Shown piece after piece: positions 1 to 9,029 of a DNA stretch of 64,000 nt. Numbering within the stretch: position 1 is the stretch's first letter; each line of letters starts with the position of its first letter. Under the pieces are notes generated by a model that did no database searches, was not told the origin of the DNA, and worked only from the letters and a program-made list of their open reading frames with translations. A program made the translations under genes and the position numbers. The stretch comes from M3 sp045133615. GTDB taxonomy: Bacteria > Bacteroidota > Bacteroidia > Bacteroidales > Muribaculaceae. Location of the stretch: positions 31,619 to 95,618 of the forward strand of contig JBGUUQ010000028.1 in NCBI GenBank assembly GCA_045133615.1. The letters are read 5' to 3'.

Positions 1-465
1 TTCAGTCAAATCTTCCCGCTTCACTTCGCCAAGATGAACCTGAATATTAGGTTCTACAATACCGGCATAGCGTGTAATCCACTGCGCTCCGTTGGCACGA
101 GTGAGATATGTGAAATAGAGAAAATAGTTGGAATCATTGACAAGATAAGCATCATATGTTGTGGTATTAAGATGCTTTATTTCCGCAGGCTCATAAGCGA
201 GCACCACATTCAGCACCTCGCCGGTAGCCGTCTCCTCAATCTCCTCCTTTTTGGGTGTTTTGGGTTGTTCCGGCACCACTGTCGGAGCCACATATTTACT
301 TGGTGCGGCAGCCGGGGTAGCGGCTGTCACTACCACACATTCGCGAAGGAGCACCGGCGTTTCAAACCCGTCCTCATCCACATAAGCCATATTGCCGTCT
401 ATTTTTACGATACGTCCCCCTCCTACGGAGTTAAGAAAACGCACCACATCGCCTACTTGTGCCAT
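1..465 (-). CDS. DUF2027 domain protein, probably Smr-type (3' part cut off)
   Basis: The reading frame runs from an ATG at 465 to the window edge without a stop, so only the first 155 codons are present. The start MAQVGDVVRFLNSVGGGRIV and the following VDEDGFETPVLLREC are typical of the Bacteroidales DUF2027 family, whose members usually end in an Smr (MutS2-type nuclease) domain; that part would lie outside the window and is inferred. A Pro/Lys/Glu-rich linker (about residues 60-80) joins the first domain to a second beta-rich one. It starts 9 bp after the transglycosylase gene and is probably co-transcribed with it. The cellular role of the family is unknown. Confidence 0.75.
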   Translation of the reverse strand, partial: MAQVGDVVRFLNSVGGGRIVKIDGNMAYVDEDGFETPVLLRECVVVTAATPAAAPSKYVAPTVVPEQPKTPKKEEIEETATGEVLNVVLAYEPAEIKHLNTTTYDAYLVNDSNYFLYFTYLTRANGAQWITRYAGIVEPNIQVHLGEVKREDLTE

Positions 466-474
466 AGTTCGATA

Positions 475-2148
475 TTATGATACAGGAATTTTCAATTTTT
501 GACCGACCTTGATTTTTGAGCCTGAAATACCATTGGCTTTTTGAATTTCCTTTACGGTAACGCCACGATATTTACCGGCAATACTTGAAAGAGTCTCGCC
601 TTTACGTACCTTGTGAGTACGATATTGCGGTTTGCTTTTCTCTTTCTTGCTTTTCTTATTGTCGACCTTTTCGGATTTTTTTGTCTCTTTCTTTTTTTCT
701 ACCGCAGCCGGTTTAGTCTCCGTCTTTGGTTCTTCAACTGCACGTGACACCGGAGCTTCAGCCACAGAGTCCGTAGCCTCCACCATAGGCTTTTCTCCGT
801 CCGTCACAGGAGTCTCGGAAGCTGCAAGCACAGTTTCTTCTTCCTCCTGCTTTTTAGGTTTCGCAACACGCTCATAAGTATGAATTTTCAACTTTTTACC
901 GCGCTGTACAGTATTTTTCTTAAGACCATTCCATTTCTTCAACTGATTGACTGTCACTCCATAGCGTCGGGCTATCGAGCTAAGATTCTCACCTTTCTTC
1001 ACCTTGTGATATTTAATCACGAGTTTGGAATCGTAATCACCGTCAGAACTATATATATCGGTCGGTTCTACAGCATCGCGACGTGCATACAATTTTGCAT
1101 CATGAGCCACAATGCTGTCCTCACTCATTATATAACAGTACACCTGTTTTGACGGAAGCACCAAAGCGCAAGGACGCGCATCACCGGGAATTATATCACG
1201 ACGATATTGCGGATTAAGAACGCGAATTTCCTCAATGGGCATCTGAAGCACATCTGCTATCTGGCGAAAATGAACTCGCTTGGTCACATGAATCGAATCC
1301 GTGATAAGCGGACGACGCGCAAGAGCCGGACTGATATTATGCTGATTGTAATATGTCATCACATAATTTGCCGCAATAAAAGCAGGAACATATCCGCGAG
1401 TTTCAGCCGGCAAATAATAATATATAGCCCAAAAATCTTTCTTCTCTTTACTGTCCTCACCACCTGCACGGCGAAGGGCCTTATTCACGTTGCCCGGTCC
1501 GCAATTGTAAGCAGCAATGGCAAGCGACCAATCGTTGTAAATACCATATAACTGTTTCAGATATTTGGCTGCCGCATCAGATGAGCGATACGGGTCGCGA
1601 CGCTCATCCATAAGCGTATTGATTTCAAGACCAAGTCCTTTTGCCGTAGGCAACATGAATTGCCACAAACCGGTTGCGCCGGCACGCGACACAGCATCGG
1701 GATTGAGCGCACTCTCTATGACGGGAAGATAACGCAATTCAAGCGGAAGTCCCTCACGTTCGAGCGCCTGCTCGAAAATAGGCATATAGTAAAGGCTCAT
1801 TCCGAGCATATTTTCCACCAATTGTCTGCGACGTTCGACATACATCTTGATATGCGACTTCACTATCTGATTGAATGGCATTTCAATCACAGTCGGAATC
1901 AAACTCAAGCGTTGCCTTATCACATCATCGCTCAAATCACCTGCCGATGCATTCACAGAGCCTTCGTCAAGCACTGCATAGTTCTGCAAATACCAATTTT
2001 GTAGCATCTCATCGGTATCCGTTTCAAAACTTTCGGGATATATAATCGAATTATCTGTAATCGTCTCTTTAATCGTAAGTATTGATGGTCCGGCAGCGGC
2101 AGTAATCGATGCGCAGCCTATCAAAACAGCAATAAGGGTCTTTTTCAT
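475..2148 (-). CDS. MltD-like lytic transglycosylase with LysM domains
   Basis: A 557-residue exported protein that should cleave the MurNAc-GlcNAc bond of peptidoglycan in the periplasm. A signal peptide covers about residues 1-19. The SLT domain (about 120-260) shows the expected catalytic glutamate E145 in PVIESALNP, followed by GATGLWQFM and AYNCGPGNV. A degenerate LysM-like stretch lies near 285-330, and two clear LysM peptidoglycan-binding domains lie at about 379-423 and 509-555, joined by a long Lys/Glu/Pro-rich linker. This SLT-LysM layout is that of MltD. It sits 17 bp after the DUF5683 gene in the parAB transcription unit, an arrangement also seen in other Bacteroidales. Confidence 0.92.
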   Translation of the reverse strand: MKKTLIAVLIGCASITAAAGPSILTIKETITDNSIIYPESFETDTDEMLQNWYLQNYAVLDEGSVNASAGDLSDDVIRQRLSLIPTVIEMPFNQIVKSHIKMYVERRRQLVENMLGMSLYYMPIFEQALEREGLPLELRYLPVIESALNPDAVSRAGATGLWQFMLPTAKGLGLEINTLMDERRDPYRSSDAAAKYLKQLYGIYNDWSLAIAAYNCGPGNVNKALRRAGGEDSKEKKDFWAIYYYLPAETRGYVPAFIAANYVMTYYNQHNISPALARRPLITDSIHVTKRVHFRQIADVLQMPIEEIRVLNPQYRRDIIPGDARPCALVLPSKQVYCYIMSEDSIVAHDAKLYARRDAVEPTDIYSSDGDYDSKLVIKYHKVKKGENLSSIARRYGVTVNQLKKWNGLKKNTVQRGKKLKIHTYERVAKPKKQEEEETVLAASETPVTDGEKPMVEATDSVAEAPVSRAVEEPKTETKPAAVEKKKETKKSEKVDNKKSKKEKSKPQYRTHKVRKGETLSSIAGKYRGVTVKEIQKANGISGSKIKVGQKLKIPVS

Positions 2149-2165
2149 TGTTTTATGTTACGGAT

Positions 2166-2999
2166 TTAAAAGTTTAACGCCCACTGCACACCGACCGATG
2201 GTAATGTAGTGCGCGAGTCGGGAATAAGAGCCGGTGCAACCTGCATCGACAAATCGGGGGAAATATCAAAATGCGACAACGAGGCATCGACATACGCATC
2301 AAGCATCGCTACAAGATACACACCGACAATACCGATAATACACAAGTCGCGATTGCGACGAAAATAGTCGCGCCGCGATTTCAATTTATTGGTAAGCCAG
2401 GTCTTATCAAGGTCTTCTTCTTTGACTGTCGGAGGATAAAAATCCATGTAGCTCTTGGTCGAGGGGTCATTATCCATTATATCCCGATATGCTTTCGTAT
2501 AATCGGTAAGCATGCGATTATTCCAAGCCGTGGCATATCCGAGTCCCATAAAAGAACCGACTACGATAGGCAGTTTCCAATACCGGCGATTGTACAACTG
2601 TCCCAATCCGGGAAACAATGCCGACATCCATACAGCTCTGGTCGGGTCGGGATTAAACACTCGCTCTTCGCCGAACTCCTCTATCTCGGCAATACTGTCA
2701 CGAATTGCTTTCAAGCGTTCGGGAGGAATCGATGCCAATGTATCCACAACGGCAGTTTGCAGACTATCGACCGATATAAACGCTTCGTTTTCGTAACCGA
2801 TAGTGTCCAACAACTCAATATTTCGCTCCACTTTTGCCGAATCGGTCAACACTATCGGTGTACGACCTTGGTGTGGACGAGTCGGCTTTTGTGAAAAAAG
2901 ATTAAATGGAAACAAAATCGCAAAGATCAATCCGAAAATCAACCTTTGCAACCCAAGCTCACGAAGAGCGCGATATTTTTTTACACTATTATTTTTCAT
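2166..2999 (-). CDS. DUF5683 domain membrane protein
   Basis: A 277-residue protein of the Bacteroidota family DUF5683. An N-terminal hydrophobic segment (about 19-36) is followed by a polar, probably periplasmic stretch, then the family core with PGLGQLYNRRYWKLPIV (about 128-146) and a second hydrophobic segment (about 220-235). The PGLGQ.YN...WK motif is the family hallmark. No biochemical function is known. It lies between parB (60 bp upstream) and the transglycosylase, so a link with the cell envelope or chromosome segregation is possible, but only the gene order suggests it. Confidence 0.8.
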   Translation of the reverse strand: MKNNSVKKYRALRELGLQRLIFGLIFAILFPFNLFSQKPTRPHQGRTPIVLTDSAKVERNIELLDTIGYENEAFISVDSLQTAVVDTLASIPPERLKAIRDSIAEIEEFGEERVFNPDPTRAVWMSALFPGLGQLYNRRYWKLPIVVGSFMGLGYATAWNNRMLTDYTKAYRDIMDNDPSTKSYMDFYPPTVKEEDLDKTWLTNKLKSRRDYFRRNRDLCIIGIVGVYLVAMLDAYVDASLSHFDISPDLSMQVAPALIPDSRTTLPSVGVQWALNF

Positions 3000-3059
3000 T
3001 ACGTATAATAGTGATGTACAGCAGTTTAGCTATTCAATCAGCACAGACCGCCACACATC

Positions 3060-3953
3060 CTAACTATCTTGATGTTTTATGGTATCAAAGATAGTAATTA
3101 ATCTCTCAAGTTCCTCTTCATTTTTGAAAGGAAATGTTATTTTTCCTTTACCGGAAGCATCGCATGCAAATTGAACCGGAGTATTGAACGATGCTTGAAG
3201 GTGCTTCTTCAATATATCAAAATCATGATTGGTAAGGCGGGATGGTGTTTTGGCAGATGCCTCATCTTCGCCTTTAGCAGCATTTTGATATGCCTTAGCC
3301 AACTCTTCCACCTTGCGAACTGATAAACCCTGTTTCAATATCTCATTGTAAAGTTTCAATTGCAACGCCGGCTTATCTATCATCAGCAAAGCGCGTGCAT
3401 GCCCCATATCCACACGTTTGTCGCGCAACCCGAGTTGCACCTCTGCCGGCAACTTCAGCAATCGCAAAAAGTTGGCAATCGTGGCTCGTTTCTTACCTAT
3501 TCTCTCGCTCAATCGTTCTTGTGTCAGATTATATTGTTCGATGAGCTTTTTGAATGTGAGTGCGATTTCTATTGCATTGAGGTCCTCACGTTGAATATTC
3601 TCGATAAGAGCCATCTCGGTGAGTTCACTGTCGTTTGCCGTACGGATATATGCCGGAACCGACGTAAGTCCGGCAAGTTTTGCCGCGCGATAACGTCGTT
3701 CACCCGCAATTATCTGGTACGAATTTGGTCCTGTCTTACGCAGCGACAACGGCTGTATGATGCCAAGTTCACGAATCGACGAAGCGAGCTCTTCAAGAGC
3801 ATCCTCATCGAATGTCGTGCGGGGCTGGTCGGGATTTGGAGAAATAAGCTCAACGTCTATGTCATTAATAGCCGAGGAGCCACTTGCGGGAACATCGTCC
3901 ATCGAAATGAGCGAATCAAGCCCGCGACCGAGAGCGTTACGTTTTACAGCCAT
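3060..3953 (-). CDS. parB: Chromosome-partitioning protein ParB
   Basis: A 297-residue ParB/Spo0J-type protein that binds parS sites and acts as a CTP-dependent DNA clamp. The N-terminal ParB domain contains GERRYRAA (84-91), the CTP-contact motif, and ENIQRE (118-123), both diagnostic. A helix-turn-helix region follows at about 150-180 (LTQERLSERIGKKRATIANF), with a C-terminal dimerisation region at the end. It lies 40 bp downstream of parA, the usual order. I found no clear match to the B. subtilis parS consensus in the window. Confidence 0.95.
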   Translation of the reverse strand: MAVKRNALGRGLDSLISMDDVPASGSSAINDIDVELISPNPDQPRTTFDEDALEELASSIRELGIIQPLSLRKTGPNSYQIIAGERRYRAAKLAGLTSVPAYIRTANDSELTEMALIENIQREDLNAIEIALTFKKLIEQYNLTQERLSERIGKKRATIANFLRLLKLPAEVQLGLRDKRVDMGHARALLMIDKPALQLKLYNEILKQGLSVRKVEELAKAYQNAAKGEDEASAKTPSRLTNHDFDILKKHLQASFNTPVQFACDASGKGKITFPFKNEEELERLITIFDTIKHQDS

Positions 3954-3993
3954 ATCTTTTTCAATGCGTTATGTTTCTGATTTCGTTCTTACA

Positions 3994-4764
3994 TTATTTT
4001 TTACGATGCTTGGCAATTATCTCCTTGGCAAGCATTATGTGACTTGTGGCACCTCGACTGTCGGCGTCATACAGCAATGCCGGAAGTCCGTGACTCGGAG
4101 CCTCACTGAGTCGGATATTGCGTGGTATCACTGTATTGAATACCATATCGCCAAAGTGCCCTTTCAATTCCTCATATATCTGATTGGCAAGACGCAGACG
4201 AGCATCATACATCGTCAATAGGAATCCTTCAATTTCAAGCCCCGTATTAAGTTTCGACTTTATTATGCGGATAGTGTTGAGCAGTTTGCTGATACCTTCC
4301 AATGCAAAATACTCTGCTTGAACAGGTATAATGACCGAATTTGCAGCCGTCAATGCATTGACCGTAATCAATCCGAGCGACGGAGAACAGTCGATAAGTA
4401 TATAATCATATTTATCGGCAATCTGCGCGAGCAATCTGGCAAGCACACGTTCACGCTGCGGTTTGTTGACAAGTTCGAGTTCGGCACCGGCAAGGTCGAT
4501 TCGCGAACCTATCAAATCAAGACCCTTGACACATGTTGCCACTTGCGAACCATCGAGAGGATAGTCATCGACAAGACATTCATAAATCGACGACGACATC
4601 GACTTCGGATCGATACCATATCCCGATGTCGCATTAGCCTGCGGGTCGGCATCGATGATAAGCACCGTCTTTCCCTCATTGGCAAGAGAAGCGGCAAGAT
4701 TGATAGTAGTGGTGGTTTTACCCACTCCACCTTTCTGATTGGCAATAGCAATTATTTTACCCAT
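3994..4764 (-). CDS. parA: Chromosome-partitioning ATPase ParA (Soj)
   Basis: A 256-residue P-loop ATPase that works with ParB in segregating the origin region. The deviant Walker A motif KGGVGKTTT is at residues 11-19, and IIDADPQANAT is typical of the family. The frame is open further upstream to 4833, but the ATG at 4764 gives the normal ParA start (MGKIIAIANQKGG), and a Bacteroidota-like -7 element (TTACTTTG) lies just upstream at about 4788-4795, so the longer start is rejected. It is the first gene of a unit continuing through parB, DUF5683, the transglycosylase and DUF2027. Confidence 0.95.
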   Translation of the reverse strand: MGKIIAIANQKGGVGKTTTTINLAASLANEGKTVLIIDADPQANATSGYGIDPKSMSSSIYECLVDDYPLDGSQVATCVKGLDLIGSRIDLAGAELELVNKPQRERVLARLLAQIADKYDYILIDCSPSLGLITVNALTAANSVIIPVQAEYFALEGISKLLNTIRIIKSKLNTGLEIEGFLLTMYDARLRLANQIYEELKGHFGDMVFNTVIPRNIRLSEAPSHGLPALLYDADSRGATSHIMLAKEIIAKHRKK

Positions 4765-5181
4765 AAGAAAATCTACAATTATCGATGCAAAGTAAAGCAA
4801 TTTATCCCGCAACTCCTCGCGTATCAAACTCAAAATGAGTTAAATGTTGATAACTCAACGATATTGTTAATAACTCCGACCCGACATAGTTACGTACCTA
4901 AAATCCGACATTTTCCTCGCTGTATATGTAGTGAATACAACCATGGAAACAACCAATCTATCCGATTGGCTCAAACCGTTCAGCCGACCATCGAGAGCTT
5001 TTATTTTAAAAATATTTCCACACTCATTATTATATATACAAGGAGGAAGAAATATGTATTTTTCGTGGTACTTAAACGATTTTACCCTCTTTTTGTACGT
5101 TTTTACCCGTTATTTGCGATTAAAACTCCGAATTTTGAGCCAAGAAATTTTAATACCATTGTTCATTCAAACTTAACCGAC
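4765..5181. promoter_or_regulatory. Divergent intergenic region between parA and the PUL
   Basis: About 417 bp with no credible gene. Nearest parA, a -7-like element for the minus strand lies at 4788-4795. Around 4845-4880 two copies of TGTT(A/G)ATAACTC lie in the same orientation; their reverse complements (TTATCAACA, TTATTAACA) resemble DnaA boxes with one or two mismatches. On the GH2 side are two direct copies of ACG(A/T)TTTTACCC (5076-5087 and 5097-5108) and a possible promoter, TTTTG at 5133-5137 and TACCATTG at 5154-5161. A short frame at 4931-5176 is not thought to be a gene. Confidence 0.55.
5076..5108 (+). promoter_or_regulatory. Candidate HTCS binding sites before the GH2 gene (two direct repeats)
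   Basis: ACGATTTTACCC (5076-5087) and ACGTTTTTACCC (5097-5108) lie 21 bp apart, two helical turns, in direct orientation. They lie about 45-80 bp upstream of the likely start of transcription for the GH2 gene. The same core occurs inverted before the HTCS gene (21001-21013 and 21053-21065). AraC-type regulators often bind direct repeats spaced this way, so the PUL regulator at 21302-25348 is the natural candidate. The spacing and sharing are seen; the binding is inferred. Confidence 0.5.
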
Positions 5182-7032
5182 ATGAGACAAACCCTACTTT
5201 CATTACTTCTACTTCTTTCAGTTGTGAGCGGATTCGGCATTCCACGTCCCGAATATCCGCGTCCGCAATTCGAACGTACCGATTGGCTCAACTTAAACGG
5301 TACTTGGAGCTACGAATTCGACTTTGCCGAAAGTGGCATGGAGAGAGACTTGTTCAAATCCGAAGGGTTCAATGATCCGATTATAGTTCCTTTCTGTCCC
5401 GAAAGCCCGCTTTCAGGTGTAAATCATAAAGACTTCATTAACTCAATGTGGTATCACCGAAAGATTACTGTCCCCCAAGCATGGGAAGGCAAACGTATCA
5501 TGCTCAATTTCGGAGGAGTCGACTACCAATCCAATATATATATAGATGGCAAGCACGTGTTTGAACATCACGGAGGTTCCTCCTCTTTCGCGGTCGACAT
5601 CACCGACTTCGTGAAGCCCGGAGTCGAAAGCAACCTCGTTATCCGCGTTAAAGACGACGTGCGCTCCGAACTTCAAACCGGGGGCAAGCAATCACGTCGC
5701 CTCTATTCTTACAGCTGTCTCTACACCCGTGTCACAGGTATTTGGCAGACCGTATGGATGGAACCTATTGCCAAAGGCGGGTTGAAAAAGTGTCACATCA
5801 CCCCCGACTTGGATAACAGCCAATTTATTTTCGAACCCACATTCCTCGACATCGACGGCACTCACACTTTCAACGTACGCATCACCGATGCCACCGGCAA
5901 AGAAGTGGCTAAAGCATCAGCTCCGGCAAGCAACAGCACATTCGTTGCTACTAAAATAAAGAAAGTTCAGACATGGTCGCCCGAATCACCATATTTATAT
6001 AATGTGGAATTCACCGTGACAGATGCTTCCGGCAACGTAATAGACAAAGTAGGCGCCTACGCTGGTATGCGTAAAGTCGAGCTACGCGGCAAAACTTTCT
6101 ACCTCAACAACGAGCCTTACTACCAACGTCTTGTCCTCGACCAAGGCTACTATCCCGACGGACAATGGACTGCTCCTGACGATGAGCAACTCAAGCGCGA
6201 CATTGTTCTCGCCAAGGAAGCCGGTTTCAACGGAGCCCGTCTACACCAAAAAGTGTTTGAACAACGCTACTTCTATTGGGCCGATCATCTCGGCTACCTC
6301 ACTTGGGGAGAATCGGCAAGTTGGGGTATGGATTGGACCAACCTCATTGCAGCCCGCAATATGATTACCGAATGGGAAGAATGTGTCGACCGCGACTACA
6401 ACGCTGTTTCTCTCGTGGCTTGGTCGCCACTCAATGAAACGTGGAAGACTGATATCAACGGACAGCGCGCCCGTCTCACCAACGACCTCTATTTCATTAC
6501 TCACCGTCTCGACCGCACACGTCCTGTCGTGACAGCCAGTGGCGGATACCACGCCGGATTTACCGACATTTTTGCAGAGCACACCTACGTGCAAGACCCC
6601 GTAGAGCTTTACGAACAACTCCGTGTCAAAGAAGACGGCAGCGTGTATCTCCACCATCCCAAACACAGCGCACCTTACAAGGGCGAAGCATATATGATCG
6701 ACGAATTTGGTGGCATCCAGTGGATTAAAACCATGAAGACCGCCGAAGTGGCAGGCGAAGATGAATTTTGGGGATACGGCAAACCGCCGCGTACCATCGA
6801 AGAGTTCTACAAACGTCTTGAAGAGCAAGTCAACGTCGTCCTCAGCCTCGACCATATCACAGGATTCTGCTATACACAGATTGTCGATGTCGAACTTGAA
6901 AAGAACGGCATATACACCTACGACCGCGATGTCAAATTTGACATGGAGCGCATTCACAAGATTTTCACCAAATCACGTGAGCAAGCCAAGCGCGAAGTAG
7001 AACAGATGCTCAACGAACGCAAAAACAAATAG
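5182..7032 (+). CDS. Glycoside hydrolase family 2 enzyme
   Basis: A 616-residue secreted GH2 enzyme, the first gene of the PUL. The frame is open upstream to 4318, but the ATG at 5182 begins a proper signal peptide (residues 1-18), so the extension is rejected. Order: sugar-binding jelly roll (about 25-195, with LNLNGTWSYEFD), immunoglobulin-like domain (about 200-300), TIM barrel (about 300-610). The acid/base is probably E419 in PLNET and the nucleophile E508 in MIDEFGG. The subgroup with LDQGYYPDG has mixed activities (beta-galactosidase, beta-glucuronidase, arabinosidase-type), so the substrate is not assigned. The next gene starts 57 bp downstream. Confidence 0.88.
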   Translation: MRQTLLSLLLLLSVVSGFGIPRPEYPRPQFERTDWLNLNGTWSYEFDFAESGMERDLFKSEGFNDPIIVPFCPESPLSGVNHKDFINSMWYHRKITVPQAWEGKRIMLNFGGVDYQSNIYIDGKHVFEHHGGSSSFAVDITDFVKPGVESNLVIRVKDDVRSELQTGGKQSRRLYSYSCLYTRVTGIWQTVWMEPIAKGGLKKCHITPDLDNSQFIFEPTFLDIDGTHTFNVRITDATGKEVAKASAPASNSTFVATKIKKVQTWSPESPYLYNVEFTVTDASGNVIDKVGAYAGMRKVELRGKTFYLNNEPYYQRLVLDQGYYPDGQWTAPDDEQLKRDIVLAKEAGFNGARLHQKVFEQRYFYWADHLGYLTWGESASWGMDWTNLIAARNMITEWEECVDRDYNAVSLVAWSPLNETWKTDINGQRARLTNDLYFITHRLDRTRPVVTASGGYHAGFTDIFAEHTYVQDPVELYEQLRVKEDGSVYLHHPKHSAPYKGEAYMIDEFGGIQWIKTMKTAEVAGEDEFWGYGKPPRTIEEFYKRLEEQVNVVLSLDHITGFCYTQIVDVELEKNGIYTYDRDVKFDMERIHKIFTKSREQAKREVEQMLNERKNK

Positions 7033-7089
7033 TTTTTAGCTATCAAATAACCCTACAAAACATTTTTACTAACTTAAATCTTTTATTGT

Positions 7090-8892
7090 ATGAGAAAAAG
7101 AAACTTTTTACTCGTAACTGCAGCGTTAGCAACGATGAGCTTATCGGCTCAAGACTTCATCCTCCCGTCGGCAGGAGGTACAGGAGAAGCTCTTCTCCCA
7201 TCAGGTGTAACAGCCAATATCACTCAAGGCAAAAATTATGCGTTGAATAAAAACCTCACAGTTGCCGGTTCTGATGCCAAGGGCTATAAAGCTTATTTCG
7301 CAGCCGACGACGGCACTCACGGCGAAGAACTTTGGGTGACCGACGGTACTGCTGCCGGCACAAAAATGGTTAAGGACATCTTCCCCGGTGCCACAGGCTC
7401 CAACATCACTTGGATAACCCGATTCAACGACAAAGTTGTATTCGCCGCTACTGATAGCGAAGATACCGGTAACGAAGTTTGGATTTCCGACGGTACAGAA
7501 GACGGCACCTATATGGTAGCTGACATTCACCTTGAATCGTCAAATCCTGATGGTTTCTGCCAATTGGATGAAACTCATTTCGTATTCTTCGCTTATGATT
7601 ACGAAAGTGAAATGACTGGTGATGGTCAAAAATGGCTTTGGATTTCCGACGGTATCTATGATGAAGATCCCACCGACGAAGAAGGTACTCACTGTTTGGC
7701 TATGGTAGACGGCAAGTATAAAGGCACTTCTTACGACAACCTTTACGACGAAGTCATGCGCGTTGGTCGCAAAGTTTATTTCAAAGCCGACGTTTCCGAC
7801 AAAGATGGCGTTACCTACGGTGAAGAACTTTGGGTGACTGACGGTACCACCGATGGAACTTACATGGTATGCGACGTAAACAAAGAAATCAACTCCAACA
7901 AATCCGACGGTTCGACCAACGGTTCTGCTCTTACATTCATGCGTCCCGCTGAAGATGGTCGTTTGATATTCAAAGCATGGAGCGAAGAAACCGGTAATGA
8001 AATGTGGATTACCGATGGTACTGAAGCAGGCACTTACTGCATAGCAGACCCGCGTCCGACAGTGGATGACAACAACATCGGTAAAGGAACAGATCCCACA
8101 ATGGTAGGTCGCGCTATGTACGGCAAAATTCCTTATCGCGGATACTCCGACGAATACGGTAACGAATTGATTGTTATCGATTATCTCAACAGTACTTACG
8201 AACTTTACGACATCAATACCGGTGACGGTAAGGGTGGTGCAACAGTCAACAATAACTCATTCCCCGACACCGGTCAATGGTTTGACGGCAAATATATCTT
8301 CTGTGCTCAATGGAACGGTATTGTAGCCGATTGGGAAGAATCAAAGGGTGGTGAATTGATTGTTTACGACCCCGTAGCAAAAACAGTGTCTCTCCAAAGT
8401 GACTATGCTCCCGGAGCAACCGGATGTAATTGGGTTAAAGAACCCATCGTAGTCGGCGGTTCATTCTATTGGTGGAACGAAGGTTCTCTCGGCATCGACA
8501 ACTCCAATACCAAACTTCACCGTTTGGACTCTGCTACCGGAACTCCTTGCATCGTTTCCAATATCTCGGCTGATGGCGACGGTATCCACTCACTCCGCAA
8601 CCTCAACGGTACTCTCTTGTTCGGTAGCACAAAAACCAACAACCTCTACTCTTACTACTATCGTTCAGACGTTGCCGACCTCGAAACCAATCCCGACGTA
8701 ATCGTGATGGGTCTTGACTTTGGCGATGACAACAGTTTGATTGAAAACGTAGTGGCTGACTCCAAGACTATCTCTGTTGAATACTATAACATTCAAGGTC
8801 AAAAACTTAACGCCGAACCCGAAAATGGTTTCTTCATTAAGAAGGCAACCAAGGCTAACGGTACGGTTCAAGCAACTAAGATCGTTAAGTAA
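7090..8892 (+). CDS. Secreted ELWxxDGT-repeat beta-propeller protein
   Basis: A 600-residue exported protein (signal peptide about 1-20) built of about five to seven repeats with the signature G(E/N)E(L/V/M)W(V/I)(T/S)DGT..GT.MV.D. Clear copies start near residues 78, 127, 247 and 312, with weaker ones in between and after. Such repeats form beta-propeller blades in surface proteins. The last 45 residues (YYNIQGQKLNA... ending ATKIVK) resemble the C-terminal tails of type IX-secreted or cell-wall-linked Bacteroidales proteins. No catalytic motif is seen. Its place between the GH2 and SusC genes suggests a glycan-binding or surface role in the PUL, which is inference. Confidence 0.65.
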   Translation: MRKRNFLLVTAALATMSLSAQDFILPSAGGTGEALLPSGVTANITQGKNYALNKNLTVAGSDAKGYKAYFAADDGTHGEELWVTDGTAAGTKMVKDIFPGATGSNITWITRFNDKVVFAATDSEDTGNEVWISDGTEDGTYMVADIHLESSNPDGFCQLDETHFVFFAYDYESEMTGDGQKWLWISDGIYDEDPTDEEGTHCLAMVDGKYKGTSYDNLYDEVMRVGRKVYFKADVSDKDGVTYGEELWVTDGTTDGTYMVCDVNKEINSNKSDGSTNGSALTFMRPAEDGRLIFKAWSEETGNEMWITDGTEAGTYCIADPRPTVDDNNIGKGTDPTMVGRAMYGKIPYRGYSDEYGNELIVIDYLNSTYELYDINTGDGKGGATVNNNSFPDTGQWFDGKYIFCAQWNGIVADWEESKGGELIVYDPVAKTVSLQSDYAPGATGCNWVKEPIVVGGSFYWWNEGSLGIDNSNTKLHRLDSATGTPCIVSNISADGDGIHSLRNLNGTLLFGSTKTNNLYSYYYRSDVADLETNPDVIVMGLDFGDDNSLIENVVADSKTISVEYYNIQGQKLNAEPENGFFIKKATKANGTVQATKIVK

Positions 8893-8904
8893 TCACCCTT
8901 ATTA

Positions 8905-8952
8905 CAAAGAGATTCTCCGGCTCTCGGAGAATCTCTTTGACTTTTTCTTTTT
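8905..8952 (+). terminator. Strong terminator after the ELWxxDGT gene
   Basis: A perfect 15-bp inverted repeat (CAAAGAGATTCTCCG, loop GCTCT, then its complement) at 8905-8939 is followed by a T-rich run. It separates the first two PUL genes from susC, so susC probably has its own promoter in 8956-9029 or depends on readthrough. Confidence 0.85.
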
Positions 8953-9029
8953 CGACCGCTGCTCTCCATGGTCGGAACAACCTCTATCTCCCCGCAGTGA
9001 TTCTAACAAAAACCTAACATTCTTAACAG

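Noticed and set aside
3360..3980. Long plus-strand frame over parB
   Set aside because: It is a shadow of parB; composition (many Cys, Arg and Ser) is not protein-like.
4318..5181. Open extension of the GH2 frame upstream of 5182
   Set aside because: It overlaps parA on the other strand, has no protein-like composition, and the signal peptide begins at 5182.
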